64,000 bases of DNA from Streptomyces canus (GTDB taxonomy: Bacteria; Actinomycetota; Actinomycetes; Streptomycetales; Streptomycetaceae). Made by a program: the position numbers and the translations under genes. The stretch lies in the NCBI RefSeq assembly GCF_030815415.1, contig NZ_JAUSWW010000001.1, positions 1-64,000 of the forward strand. Direction: 5' to 3'. The notes beneath the pieces are model-generated. The model worked only from the letters and a program-made list of their open reading frames with translations, made no database searches and was not told the DNA's origin. Positions 1 through 7,534 of the stretch are shown piece by piece (the first letter of the stretch is position 1; each line of letters opens with the position of its first letter).

Positions 1-131
1 TTCTCGAGGGCCAGCTCACGGACGGCCGCGTACGAGCCCGCGAAACCGATACCGGCAATTGCGACAGCACCGAACGCCACTACGCCAATCAGTACCCGGT
101 GCGTCCGTGTCAGCTGTAACCGTGCGGCCAC
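1..131 (-). CDS. DUF2637 (SpdB-like) membrane protein, 5' part only
   Basis: The first 43 codons of a minus-strand gene that runs off the left edge. The GTG at 131 has GGAG about six bases upstream. The peptide reads VAARLQLTRTHRVLIGVVAF and continues as one long hydrophobic segment followed by SYAAVRELAL. The LTRTH start, single membrane helix and SYxAVRxLA ending are the signature of DUF2637 proteins, usually annotated SpdB-like transfer or spread proteins in Streptomyces plasmids and integrative elements. By inference an integrated plasmid or AICE lies to the left. The role in conjugal spread is family knowledge; only the N-terminus is visible. Confidence 0.7.
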   Translation of the reverse strand, partial: MAARLQLTRTHRVLIGVVAFGAVAIAGIGFAGSYAAVRELALE

Positions 132-337
132 CCCTACTCCCCCTTCGATCGCACTAGCGAACACATGACACTCTGCCATGCCCGGCGGGGCGTCGGGAGA
201 GGTCTACGCGCCGTGCAGGAGGACGTGGCTTCGCCAGTCTCAACTGGCCCCGCGTCACCCCGATTTGGCCCCATTTGTCGGGGCGGGGTTTTGGACCGGG
301 TACTTTTGGCCGCAACGAACTGAGGGGTGAGAAGCCG

Positions 338-583
338 ATGACGCTTGATCCAGCTCGCGTGGAGCGGCTCTCCGCTCTCGTCACGGAGTGCGGGCCGTTG
401 CTTGGCTCGCCTGCGGGAATGGACGCGGTGCAGCGGCTGCTGAGTGACCGTGGGGTGAGCGTGAGGGGCATCGTGCTGTCCTGCCCGTCACGGGGTGTGG
501 AACGTCAGCGTCATGCCGAACTGGTGGACTCGCTGCTCGACGCGGTGGACCAGGTCGTGTCTCCCAACTTCGGTGGGGCATGA
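338..583 (+). CDS. small hypothetical protein, 81 aa
   Basis: ATG at 338 is preceded by GGGGTGAG, which makes it a better start than upstream in-frame codons. The protein begins MTLDPARVERLSALVTECGP and is predicted helical, with no membrane segment, signal peptide or cysteine cluster. It is divergent from the DUF2637 gene across about 200 bases, so the two may share a control region. The sequence has normal Streptomyces codon bias and looks like a real gene, but I do not recognise the family. It could be a small accessory or regulatory protein of the same mobile element. Confidence 0.5.
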   Translation: MTLDPARVERLSALVTECGPLLGSPAGMDAVQRLLSDRGVSVRGIVLSCPSRGVERQRHAELVDSLLDAVDQVVSPNFGGA

Positions 584-623
584 GGGGCTTCGCCGATTCG
601 CGTAGACTCATGAGGTGGCATTC

Positions 624-653
624 ATGAGCACCCCGCACTGCTGCTTCCTGTGA
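624..653 (+). CDS. 9-codon leader peptide upstream of the rRNA methyltransferase
   Basis: ATG at 624 opens a nine-codon frame, MSTPHCCFL, ended by TGA at 651. GAGGTGG lies five bases upstream, a strong ribosome site for so short a frame. A TAGACT hexamer at 603-608 could be a -10 box, which would put the start of transcription only a few bases before this frame. It sits about 160 bases before a TlrB-like methyltransferase and just ahead of a strong hairpin. Short translated leaders of this kind control several macrolide-resistance methyltransferases by ribosome stalling; applying that here is inference. Confidence 0.45.
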   Translation: MSTPHCCFL

Positions 654-666
654 TCGGAAGGCGCTG

Positions 667-692
667 AGGGCGATGCCGGACGGCGTCGCCCT
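667..692 (+). promoter_or_regulatory. strong hairpin in the methyltransferase leader (possible attenuator)
   Basis: AGGGCGA at 667-673 pairs with TCGCCCT at 686-692 and GCC with GGC inside, giving an 11-pair stem with one T-G wobble and a four-base loop. It starts 14 bases after the leader peptide stop. Downstream, TGCCTG and GAGCCAC (about 700-717) can pair with CAGGCA and GTGGCTC (about 745-757); the two pairings interlace, so they form a pseudoknot or mutually exclusive states. It could instead be a plain terminator for the upstream 81-aa gene. No U-tract follows. Confidence 0.4.
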
Positions 693-813
693 CCTTAGCG
701 TGCCTGCTGCGTGAGCCACGTTCCCACCGCTGCCCGCTCCTTCCTCAGGCAGTGGCTCTCTGAGCGCGCGTACAGGCACGGATTCTTCCCTTCACCCTTG
801 CCAGGAGTGCCTC

Positions 814-1665
814 GTGCCCGTGTCGCTGCCCCCTGCCCTCGAGCTGTCCCTCGACCTGCTGCGTTGCCCAACGTGCCGCACGCGCCCCCTGCGCCCAGAC
901 CGCGGCGCACTGCGCTGCCCGGTGGGCCACGCCTTTGATATCGCCCGCCACGGCTACGCCGGCCTGCTGACGGGCACCCGCGCCACCAGCGGCGACGACG
1001 CAGCCATGGTCATGGCCCGGGACCGGTTCCTGTCCACCGGCGCCTACGCCCCCATCCGCGAAGTCGGAGCCCGCCTGGCGGCCGACGCCGTGTCCGAGCA
1101 GGCAACGGTCGTGGACGTAGGGTGCGGCACGGGCTATTACCTGGCCGGCGTACTCGACCAGTTGCCCGGTGCCCGCGGTCTGGGCCTGGACACATCGGTG
1201 CGCGCGCTGCGCTCGGCAGCCCGAGCCCACGAACGAGGCGCCGCGGTGGCCTGGGACGTCTTCCGTCCCCTTCCACTGGTCGACGGGGCGGCCGATGCCG
1301 TGCTGAACGTGTTCGCCCCGCGCAACCCGGCCGAGTTCCACCGCGTGCTGCGCCCAACCGGCCGGCTGATCGTGGTCCGTCCCACCGGGCGGCACCTGGC
1401 CGAGCTGCGCGGCCGATGGCCTGCGATGGTCACGGTCGACCCGGCCAAGGAACAGCGCCTGCACCGGGCACTGGACCCCTTCTTCGAGGCCGCCGTCACT
1501 GAACACGTGGAGTATCCCGCGACCCTGACCAGGATGAATGCCCTTGACCTGGTATCGATGACACCGAGCGCACGCCACGTGAGCGAAGCAGAGCTCAACG
1601 ATGACAGCTTCGTGCCCGATCAGGTCACCGTCTCCGTGCTGGCCACCGCCTACCAACCTCGGTGA
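814..1665 (+). CDS. 23S rRNA (guanine-N1)-methyltransferase, RlmA(II)/TlrB family
   Basis: A 283-aa S-adenosylmethionine-dependent methyltransferase. Residues 17-40 hold the family zinc-binding finger CPTCRTRPL..CPVGHAFD followed by ARHGYAGLL. The Rossmann SAM motif VVDVGCGTGYY lies near residue 95 and LNVFAPRNPAEFHRVLRP is the post-II region. This combination defines the RlmA/TlrB group, which methylates N1 of G745 or G748 in hairpin 35 of 23S rRNA; TlrB of S. fradiae gives tylosin resistance together with another methyltransferase. The GTG start at 814 has CCAGGAG seven bases upstream. Whether it is a housekeeping or resistance enzyme cannot be decided here, but the structured leader suggests regulated expression. 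Confidence 0.85.
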   Translation: MPVSLPPALELSLDLLRCPTCRTRPLRPDRGALRCPVGHAFDIARHGYAGLLTGTRATSGDDAAMVMARDRFLSTGAYAPIREVGARLAADAVSEQATVVDVGCGTGYYLAGVLDQLPGARGLGLDTSVRALRSAARAHERGAAVAWDVFRPLPLVDGAADAVLNVFAPRNPAEFHRVLRPTGRLIVVRPTGRHLAELRGRWPAMVTVDPAKEQRLHRALDPFFEAAVTEHVEYPATLTRMNALDLVSMTPSARHVSEAELNDDSFVPDQVTVSVLATAYQPR

Positions 1666-1671
1666 CCACAA

Positions 1672-1755
1672 GCAGGCGCATGCGCCTGCCGACCGACGAG
1701 CAGAGGGACGCCGGGCGGCCTGTCTCCCCCGCAACGCGGGAAATACAGGGCGCCC
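1672..1755 (+). terminator. two hairpins after the methyltransferase gene
   Basis: A perfect 18-base palindrome, GCAGGCGCA/TGCGCCTGC at 1672-1689, lies seven bases after the stop codon. It is followed by a second hairpin at 1713-1755 built from GGGCG, CCTGT and CCCGC with their complements. Neither has a clear U-tract, as is usual in Streptomyces. They sit between convergent genes and may stop transcription from both sides. Confidence 0.5.
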
Positions 1756-1779
1756 GCCGCGCGCTGAAAGTCAACGGGT

Positions 1780-2151
1780 TCAAGAGGAAGATTGCGTGCT
1801 GCTGATGACTGCGGGGGCGATCAGCGCTACTAGGTTGTCGGCCCAGCAGTCCGATTCCTTGGTGGCGACCTCGGTGCCGCAGTCTGCGCAGACGAGGTTG
1901 GGGCCGTCCTGACCGTGAAGTCCGCAGCAGCCGCCACGACGTCCTGAGTCCGGGTGCAGAGCGGTGCCTGGCACGTCGTCAGGATGCAGGATGAACAGCG
2001 TGGCGTCGTAGTTGATCGCATAGGTGCCTTGTGCCACCCGCGGGTCGGCGATGCGATGGTCAGACAGGTGATCGCTGGCCGGGGCAGCCTGTGATTCCTG
2101 GAGATCGCCGGTGAGCGGGTGCTCGCAGTTCGCGCAGGTAAAGAGGGTCAC
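1780..2151 (-). CDS. zinc-ribbon-like hypothetical protein, 123 aa
   Basis: Begins VTLFTCANCEHPLTGDL from the GTG at 2151 and ends with CCGLHGQDGPNLVCADCG and ATKESDCWADN. The paired CxxC at the N-terminus and CC/CxxC at the C-terminus suggest one or two structural zinc sites. The TYAIN..LHPDDVPG..LHPD middle is shared with a small Streptomyces-specific family, recalled rather than searched. Function unknown. The frame is open further upstream, but similarity to the family begins at VTLFTC. A relic gene ends 16 bases before this start, so the two may once have been an operon. No good ribosome site is seen. Confidence 0.6.
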   Translation of the reverse strand: MTLFTCANCEHPLTGDLQESQAAPASDHLSDHRIADPRVAQGTYAINYDATLFILHPDDVPGTALHPDSGRRGGCCGLHGQDGPNLVCADCGTEVATKESDCWADNLVALIAPAVISSTQSSS

Positions 2152-2167
2152 CGGGACATTGTGCCGG

Positions 2168-2300
2168 TCACAGGGTGCCTGGCTCCGGTGCGTTCTCCCT
2201 GCGCTGCGCGAGCCGACCGGCGTCGACATGGTCGGCGAGGTAGATCATGACACCTTCGGGGTCCATGCCGAGGGCTGCGGCGAGCTTGGGATCCTCGGGC
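2168..2300 (-). pseudogene. 3' remnant of an unrecognised gene
   Basis: The minus strand reads RPEDPKLAAALGMDPEGVMI then YLADHVDAGRLAQRRENAPEPGTL and stops at 2168. It looks like the helical C-terminus of a DNA-binding or recombinase-type protein, but I cannot name the family. The 5' end is lost where an IS5 fragment on the other strand begins, about 2302. It ends 16 bases before the zinc-ribbon gene and has good coding bias. Confidence 0.4.
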
Positions 2301-2301
2301 C

Positions 2302-2460
2302 GTCGACGTTCTGGGGCTGATCATCGGCGTCGTGGTGCTGGCCGCATCCGCCCACGACAACACGGCCGGCACCGCCCTGCTCGACCAGGCCGCCGAGCGG
2401 TGCGGGATGCGTCTGGAGAAGGCTCTGGTGGACCAGGGCTTCAAGGACGAAGTTTCGTAG
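2302..2460 (+). pseudogene. IS5-family transposase fragment
   Basis: The frame reads VDVLGLIIGVVVLAASAHDN then TAGTALLDQAAERCGMRLEKALVDQGFKDEVS and stops at 2460. The V(D)xLGLx(L/V)xVxVxAAxxHDxxxAxxLL pattern is the stretch around the second catalytic region of Streptomyces IS5-type transposases. Only about 50 codons remain, with neither flanking catalytic residue, so it is dead. It abuts the remnant on the other strand. Confidence 0.65.
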
Positions 2461-2565
2461 GTGGTGTCGCTGCGGCCCGCGTCCGGGTCGACGGTACTGG
2501 CGTCACGAGCGTCATTTCAGCGTCAAGACATCGCCCGTAACGCCCACAGCGCCCATAACGCGCAC

Positions 2566-2638
2566 CGACAAAACCGCAGGTCAAGAGCCCTTCGCGACGG
2601 ATTTCAAGGATGGCAACGCACTCCATGTGATGCGTCAT
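2566..2638 (-). pseudogene. 3' tail of a TrmA-like RNA methyltransferase (copy 1)
   Basis: Reads MTHHMECVAILEIRREG on the minus strand. The THHMExVxxLE string matches the extreme C-terminus of TrmA/RlmC-type m5U RNA methyltransferases (E. coli TrmA ends with FPYTHHMQCGVLL, from memory). About 70 bases are clearly homologous to a second tail at 7450-7520, including the bases after the expected stop. No upstream part of the gene is present. Assignment is tentative because the match is short. Confidence 0.35.
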
Positions 2639-2753
2639 CAGAATCGCGTCAGCGTCAACAAGAGTGAGACAACCCGCAGCTCAGGAGCATCTCCTCGACT
2701 CGCTGAACGGACCTTCAGGGGCCCGGAGCGTCACGGCCACCGCCTGCGATGGC

Positions 2754-2880
2754 TCACCCACTGCCGACCCCGGCGAATGCCTTGCGCAGCCGCTCGGCGC
2801 GATCGGCCGGCACCGCCCTCCGCAGCAGCGACACCTCGGCGGTGGCATGGCCGAGGAGGCTCATGCCACCGCCGAGGGGA
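2754..2880 (-). pseudogene. C-terminal remnant of a tyrosine integrase
   Basis: The minus strand reads MSLLGHATAEVSLLRRAVPA DRAERLRKAFAGVGSG and stops at 2754. M(A/S)LLGHAT is the box II region (LGH) of phage-type tyrosine recombinases, normally followed by the catalytic tyrosine; here the helix that should carry it is altered and no tyrosine is seen. It lies directly downstream of the permease gene. It may be the leftover of an integrative element. Confidence 0.45.
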
Positions 2881-2901
2881 TCGGAGCGGATGCGGGTCCG
2901 C

Positions 2902-4353
2902 CTACGACACCTTGACGCGGTCCGGCGTATGCGTCCCCTTCCGGACGGCTCGGCGCTGGCGAACCACGGCGTAGACCACCACGGCCAGGGCCACCAGGGT
3001 GGACAGGACGACCTGGTCGCGGCCGCCGCCGTCGGCCGTGTCGGTGAGCATGTAGCCCAGGACGAAGGTGATGAGGGCGATGGTGGCCCAGGTCAGGTAG
3101 GGGTAGAGCCACATCCGGACGACCAGCTTCTCCGGCGACTCCCGCTCGATGATCTTGCGCATCCGCAACTGCGAGAAGCAGATCACCAGCCAGACGAACA
3201 GGGCGATCGCGCCGGAGGCGTTGAGCAGGAACTGGAAGACGGTGTCCGGCCACAGGTAGTTGAAGGCGACCGCGACGAAGCCGAAGACGACCGAGGCGAG
3301 GATGGCCGAGCGCGGGACGCCACTGTCCGTGGTCCGGCCGAAGGACGCCGGGGCGTCGCTGCGGCGGCCGAGCGAGAAGGCCATGCGGGAAGCCGTGTAC
3401 AGGCCGGAGTTGAGACAGGACAGCACCGAGGTCAGCACGATGGCGTTCATGATCTCGCCGGCGTGCGGGATGCCGACGGAGCTGAGCGCGGCGACGTACG
3501 AACCGTCCTTGAGGATGGCCGGGTCGTCCCAGCCCACCAGCGAGACCACGATCAGGATCGAGCCCAGGTAGAACACCGCGATCCGCCAGATCACGCTGTT
3601 GGTGGCCTTGGTGACGGCGGCCCGCGGGTTCGCGGTCTCGCCCGCCGCCAGCGTGACGATCTCGCTGCCCATGAAGGAGAAGACCACCATCAGGACGCCG
3701 GTGAGGATCGCTCCGGGTCCGTTCGGCAGGAAGCCGCCGTGCGCGGTGAGGTTGGAGAAGCCGCTCGCCGGGTGGTCCGAGCCGGGCAGCAGGCCGAAGA
3801 TGGCAAGGCCGCCGACCACGATGAACCCGGCGATCGCGACGACCTTGATGCCGGCGAACCAGAACTCGAACTCGCCGTAGGAGCTGACCGAGACGAGGTT
3901 GGTGGCGGTGAGGACGATCATGACGATCAGGGCCCAGCCCCACTGCGGGACCGCCGGTATCCAGCCGGCCAGGATCTTGGCCCCGGCGGTCGCCTCGACG
4001 GCGAGCACCACGACCCAGAAGAACCAGTACAGCCAGCCGATGGTGAACCCGGCCCACCGGCCCAGCGCGCGGTCGGCGTAGGCGGAGAACGAGCCGGAGG
4101 TGGGGTTGGCCGCGGCCATCTCGCCGAGCATGCGCATCACGAGGACGACCAGGACGCCGACGAGGGCGTACGAGATCAGGATGCCGGGGCCGGCGGCGGC
4201 GATGCCGGAGCCGGAGCCGACGAACAGGCCGGCGCCGATGACACCGCCGATCGCGATCATCGACAGATGGCGGCTCTTCAGGCCGGCCTGCAGGCCGGAC
4301 TCGGGTTCCGTGGGAGGGCTTTTGGGGACGGTTGTGGTCATCTCGACATCCAT
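2902..4353 (-). CDS. amino-acid permease, APC superfamily (GabP-like)
   Basis: A 483-aa protein with about 12 membrane helices. GGVIGAGLFVGSG (near residue 37) is the APC substrate-binding loop of helix 1; GEMAAANPTSGSFSAYADRA and the IGWLYWFFWVVV helix follow, and FSFMGSEIVTLAAGETANPR is the conserved helix-6 region. These features point to the amino-acid transporter (AAT) branch, close to GABA or aromatic amino-acid permeases; the exact substrate is not readable. ATG at 4353 is used, but ATG at 4341 is equally possible since neither has a strong ribosome site. It is divergent from a GntR regulator with a palindrome between them, and a second APC permease follows that regulator. Confidence 0.85.
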   Translation of the reverse strand: MDVEMTTTVPKSPPTEPESGLQAGLKSRHLSMIAIGGVIGAGLFVGSGSGIAAAGPGILISYALVGVLVVLVMRMLGEMAAANPTSGSFSAYADRALGRWAGFTIGWLYWFFWVVVLAVEATAGAKILAGWIPAVPQWGWALIVMIVLTATNLVSVSSYGEFEFWFAGIKVVAIAGFIVVGGLAIFGLLPGSDHPASGFSNLTAHGGFLPNGPGAILTGVLMVVFSFMGSEIVTLAAGETANPRAAVTKATNSVIWRIAVFYLGSILIVVSLVGWDDPAILKDGSYVAALSSVGIPHAGEIMNAIVLTSVLSCLNSGLYTASRMAFSLGRRSDAPASFGRTTDSGVPRSAILASVVFGFVAVAFNYLWPDTVFQFLLNASGAIALFVWLVICFSQLRMRKIIERESPEKLVVRMWLYPYLTWATIALITFVLGYMLTDTADGGGRDQVVLSTLVALAVVVYAVVRQRRAVRKGTHTPDRVKVS

Positions 4354-4405
4354 GGAGGGAGTGCGGACCAGGGCCCCTGGAAATTAGTTCAGTACGATCC
4401 AAAAG

Positions 4406-4418
4406 AACAAGACTTGTT
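4406..4418. promoter_or_regulatory. palindromic operator candidate between permease and GntR regulator
   Basis: AACAAG-A-CTTGTT is a perfect 6-1-6 palindrome in an A+T-rich patch of the divergent intergenic region, 53 bases before the permease ATG. Its ACAAG/CTTGT half-sites resemble operators of FCD-type GntR regulators, so autoregulation and permease control by the adjacent regulator is the simplest reading. Confidence 0.45.
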
Positions 4419-4582
4419 TAACTGTTCACCTCGCTCTATTTTTCGTGCGACCCCTCCGTGTTCCGGCCGACCCTCCTGGGGAGCCCCCATGCACCACACC
4501 GCGGCATGGTCGCGAGAACCCTCCGTACGGATGCCGTCGCCGTGGGCCCTGCCCACGCTCGACAGGGCGTTAGGGTGGCGTC

Positions 4583-5317
4583 GTGGTGAATGCAGCGGGC
4601 AAGTTCGGTCCCTACAACCAGCCGGTGCCCGCGCAGTCCGCGCCGGTCAGCAGGGCATGGGACACCCGCGTTCTGGCCGGCCGGGGCCCCACGGGAGCAG
4701 AGCTCGTCCGGTCCAGGATCGCCCTGCGGGTCCGCCTGAGGTCCGTGGCGCCGGGAGACCGGTTGCCGGACGTGGGCGTCCTCGCCGAGGAACTGGGGAT
4801 CAGTGAGATCACCGTGCGCCGCGCGCTGGAGGCCATGTGCCAGGACGGCCTGCTCGACCGCCGTCGGGGCCGGGCGGGTGGGACCTTCGTCGCCGCCGAC
4901 TGGGACGCGGTCGTCGCCGTGCTGCACGACGCAGACGAGGCGGCCGGGCTGGACTCCTTCCATCTGCTGCTCGAATGCGGGCTCGTGGCGCACAGCACGG
5001 GCGAGGTCCCGGACGGGCGGCTCGACGGACTGCGGGCATTGGTCGAGGAGATGGACCTGGTCGAGGATGCGGCCCGACTCCTGGAACTGGAGACCCGCTT
5101 CCACCTCGACCTCGCGGAGGCTCTCGGCGGCGCCGGGATCCGTGAGTTCGCGGCCGACCTGCTCGGCCGGCAGTGCCTGCTGGGGCCCGCGCCGGACCCC
5201 GCGGTCGTACGAGCCCGCAACCGCTGCCACGCCGACCTGCTCGACGAACTCACCCGCGGCGCGATGGACCCGGCGGTACACGCGGTGAAGGCACACCGGC
5301 ACGCCGGCCTGAACTGA
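4583..5317 (+). CDS. GntR-family (FCD) transcriptional regulator
   Basis: 244 aa. Residues about 37-100 form a GntR winged helix: GAELVRSRIALRVRLRSVAP GDRLPDVGVLAEELGISEIT VRRALEAMCQDGLLDRRRGRAGGTFV. The C-terminal half is an all-helical FCD-type ligand domain (LLLECGLVAHS, LELETRFHLDLAEALG, ARNRCHADLLDEL) with candidate metal-binding His/Asp residues. GTG at 4583 or the next GTG could start the protein. It lies between two APC permease genes, divergent from one and 70 bases upstream of the other, so it probably senses an amino acid or its catabolite and controls uptake. Confidence 0.85.
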   Translation: MVNAAGKFGPYNQPVPAQSAPVSRAWDTRVLAGRGPTGAELVRSRIALRVRLRSVAPGDRLPDVGVLAEELGISEITVRRALEAMCQDGLLDRRRGRAGGTFVAADWDAVVAVLHDADEAAGLDSFHLLLECGLVAHSTGEVPDGRLDGLRALVEEMDLVEDAARLLELETRFHLDLAEALGGAGIREFAADLLGRQCLLGPAPDPAVVRARNRCHADLLDELTRGAMDPAVHAVKAHRHAGLN

Positions 5318-5387
5318 TCCCCTCTCGCCCTCCCTCGCCCGCCCTCTCCCTTCCCTGTGTCGCCACCCCGCAGAAGGAGCTGCCGCC

Positions 5388-6860
5388 ATGCCGGACCCCG
5401 GAGCTGTCGGCCCGTCGTCGACGTCGGGCCCCGTGGCCGACGCGCCCCAGCGGCTGCGCGGCGGCGTCCTCGGCATGGCGGACATCGCCGCCGCCACGAT
5501 GGCCAACGTCGGCCCGGCCATGAGCTTCTTCTTCGGCTTCGCCTTCCTGGCCACCACCGCGGGGGTCGCATCGCCGCTGACCATCGTGGCGGCGGGGGTG
5601 GCGGTCGCGCTGCTCGGCAACACGCTGGCCGAGTTCTCCCGGGCGCACCCCTCGGCGGGCAGCTTCACCACCTTCGTCGGCCGGACGTTCGGGCCGGTCA
5701 GCGCGGTGACCACGGCCCTGCTGGCCGGACTCGGCTACATCATCGCGATGGCCTCGGTGATCGCGATCTCGGGCGGCTTCGTGCAGATCACCCTGTACCA
5801 CTACACGGGCGTGGACCTGCCGTGGATCATCTGGACGCTCCTGCTGACCGGACTTTCGGTGGTACTGATGCTGCGCGGAATCGTGGTCTCCACCAAGTGG
5901 GCCGGCTACTTCTTCGGCGTGGAGATGCTGGTGCTCGTCGTGGTGTCGGTCGCGACGCTCGTCGAGCACCGCGGCAACCTCTCCGCCACCCCGTTCCAGC
6001 CCGACCACCTCACCCACGGCCTCAAAGGGCTGGCGGCCGGCTTCCCACTCGCGGTGTACCTGTTCATCGGCTGGGAGAACTCGGCCGCACTCGCCGAGGA
6101 GACGGAGAACCCACGGCGCAACGTCGGCCGCGCCGTCTTCTCCTCCGTCGCGATCATGACCGTGAGCTACATCCTCTTCTCCTACGCCACGGTGACCGGC
6201 TTCGGCTACGACGTGGGGCGGCTCGGCGCCTCCCGGATCCCCTTCATCGACGTCGCCCACCACACCCTCGGCTCGCTGGCGCTCCTCGCCTACGTCGGCG
6301 GCCTGACCTCCACCCTGGGCGTGCTGATCGCGGGCATCAACTCCCAGGCCCGCCTGGTGTTCAACGCCGGACGCGAGGGACTGCTGCCGTCCTTCTTCGG
6401 CTACGTCCACCCCACGCGCCGTACGCCGAACAACGCGATCATCACCTTCGCCGTCACCGCGCTGCTGATCATCGGAGGCTGGGGCCTGGGCCATCTGCTC
6501 GGGTCCGACGGCGGTTCGATGAACCCGGTGGTCTTCTTCACGGAGTCGTCGAGCCTGGGCGCCATTCTGATCCTGCTGGTCTATCTCGCGTCCAACATCG
6601 CCCTGCCGCTGTACTACCGCAGATACCGCCCGCAGGAGTTCCGGACCGTCCGCCACCTCGTACTGCCCGCGATCGGCGTCCTCGCCATCCTGGTCCCGCT
6701 CTACTACCTCGCCAAGCCCGGCCAGCCCGCCCCCTACAGCTGGTTCCCGTACGCGGCCCTGGCCACCCTGCTCGCAGCCGTCGGCTACGCGACCCTCCTG
6801 GTCCGCCGTGACCCCGGCCTGGCCGAGCGGGTGGGCTCGGTCGTCGCCGACGCGGAGTAG
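5388..6860 (+). CDS. APC-superfamily permease
   Basis: 490 aa, about 12 membrane helices after a 25-residue polar start. AAATMANVGPAMSFFFGF corresponds to the substrate loop of helix 1, FSRAHPSAGSFTTFVGRTFG to the helix 2-3 loop, and LFIGWENSAALAEETENPRR to helix 6-7, features of the amino acid/choline/ethanolamine-type APC group. AGAAGGAG-type ribosome site (AAGGAG) precedes ATG 5388. It follows the GntR gene by 70 bases and is probably cotranscribed. Substrate unknown; a polyamine, ethanolamine or amino acid is plausible. Confidence 0.85.
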   Translation: MPDPGAVGPSSTSGPVADAPQRLRGGVLGMADIAAATMANVGPAMSFFFGFAFLATTAGVASPLTIVAAGVAVALLGNTLAEFSRAHPSAGSFTTFVGRTFGPVSAVTTALLAGLGYIIAMASVIAISGGFVQITLYHYTGVDLPWIIWTLLLTGLSVVLMLRGIVVSTKWAGYFFGVEMLVLVVVSVATLVEHRGNLSATPFQPDHLTHGLKGLAAGFPLAVYLFIGWENSAALAEETENPRRNVGRAVFSSVAIMTVSYILFSYATVTGFGYDVGRLGASRIPFIDVAHHTLGSLALLAYVGGLTSTLGVLIAGINSQARLVFNAGREGLLPSFFGYVHPTRRTPNNAIITFAVTALLIIGGWGLGHLLGSDGGSMNPVVFFTESSSLGAILILLVYLASNIALPLYYRRYRPQEFRTVRHLVLPAIGVLAILVPLYYLAKPGQPAPYSWFPYAALATLLAAVGYATLLVRRDPGLAERVGSVVADAE

Positions 6861-6876
6861 ATCGGACGACGGGGGG

Positions 6877-7398
6877 CTACTCCTGCCCGGACCGAAGCAC
6901 GTACAGGCTCGGCAGGTTGACGACCACGGCCTCCTGCGTGCTGCGGGCGATCACGACGACGGCCTCGTCGTCAGGGTCCGGGTTCTCCTCGCGGTGCGGC
7001 ACGAACGGCGGGACGAAGATGTAGTCGCCCGGCCCGGTGCGCAACCGCACCTCCTCGGGCTCCGCCCCAACCCCGGCGGAATCGGCCAGGAAGACGAACT
7101 CGGGGTTGCCGCTGACGACGTAGATGGCGGTCTCTGAGTCGCCGTGGTGGTGGTCGGCCGAGGCGGTCGCGGGAGCAACCGTGGTCTGTCCCATCCACAT
7201 CCGCTCCGAGCCGACCCTGGCACCGCTGATCGCGGCGAAGCGACGCATGCCATCGGTCTGGGCGGTGCCGCCGTCCAGGTCGTCGGCACGGACGTGGTGG
7301 ACCCGCGTGCGCGCCTCGGGCAGCGGACCGCTCGGACCACCGGTCAGGTCCGGGTGGAAGCCGTCGGGCGGAGTCGGCGACGAAGACTGCGAGGTCAT
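6877..7398 (-). CDS. cupin-domain protein
   Basis: About 173 aa from the ATG at 7398, which has AAGGA eight bases upstream and is preferred over the ATG three codons earlier. The two cupin motifs are clear: HHHGDSETAIYVVSGNPEFVF (metal-binding histidines) and GDYIFVPPFVPHREENPD. The protein is a single small beta-barrel. It is convergent with the permease gene, 16 bases apart, and may act on or sense the transported compound; the substrate cannot be read. Small-molecule dioxygenase, isomerase or sensor roles are all possible for this fold. Confidence 0.75.
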   Translation of the reverse strand: MTSQSSSPTPPDGFHPDLTGGPSGPLPEARTRVHHVRADDLDGGTAQTDGMRRFAAISGARVGSERMWMGQTTVAPATASADHHHGDSETAIYVVSGNPEFVFLADSAGVGAEPEEVRLRTGPGDYIFVPPFVPHREENPDPDDEAVVVIARSTQEAVVVNLPSLYVLRSGQE

Positions 7399-7449
7399 CG
7401 GGATCATCCTTTGAGGTCGGAGGAACCAAGCAGCCGACCCAACCGCAGG

Positions 7450-7520
7450 TCAGGAACCCTTGGCCGCAGGCTCCAGAATCGCCACGCACTCCATGTGGTG
7501 CGTCATCGACAACATGTTGA
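7450..7520 (-). pseudogene. 3' tail of a TrmA-like RNA methyltransferase (copy 2)
   Basis: Reads DYGASVNMLSMTHHMECVAI LEPAAKGS and stops at 7450. The THHMECVAILEP ending matches the C-terminus of TrmA-type m5U methyltransferases, and the DNA is homologous to the tail at 2566-2638, including about 15 bases after the stop. No catalytic region is nearby. The two tails now lie about 4.9 kb apart, flanking the permease/GntR/cupin block, in the same orientation. Confidence 0.4.
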
Positions 7521-7534
7521 CTGAAGCACCGTAG

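Noticed and set aside
2749..4806. 685-codon plus-strand frame over the permease gene
   Set aside because: Antisense to a clear 12-helix permease; the protein is low-complexity Asp/Arg/Gly/His and spans unrelated regions.
5250..6656. 468-codon minus-strand frame over the second permease
   Set aside because: Shadow of the permease; composition is that of reversed GC-rich codons and has no domain.
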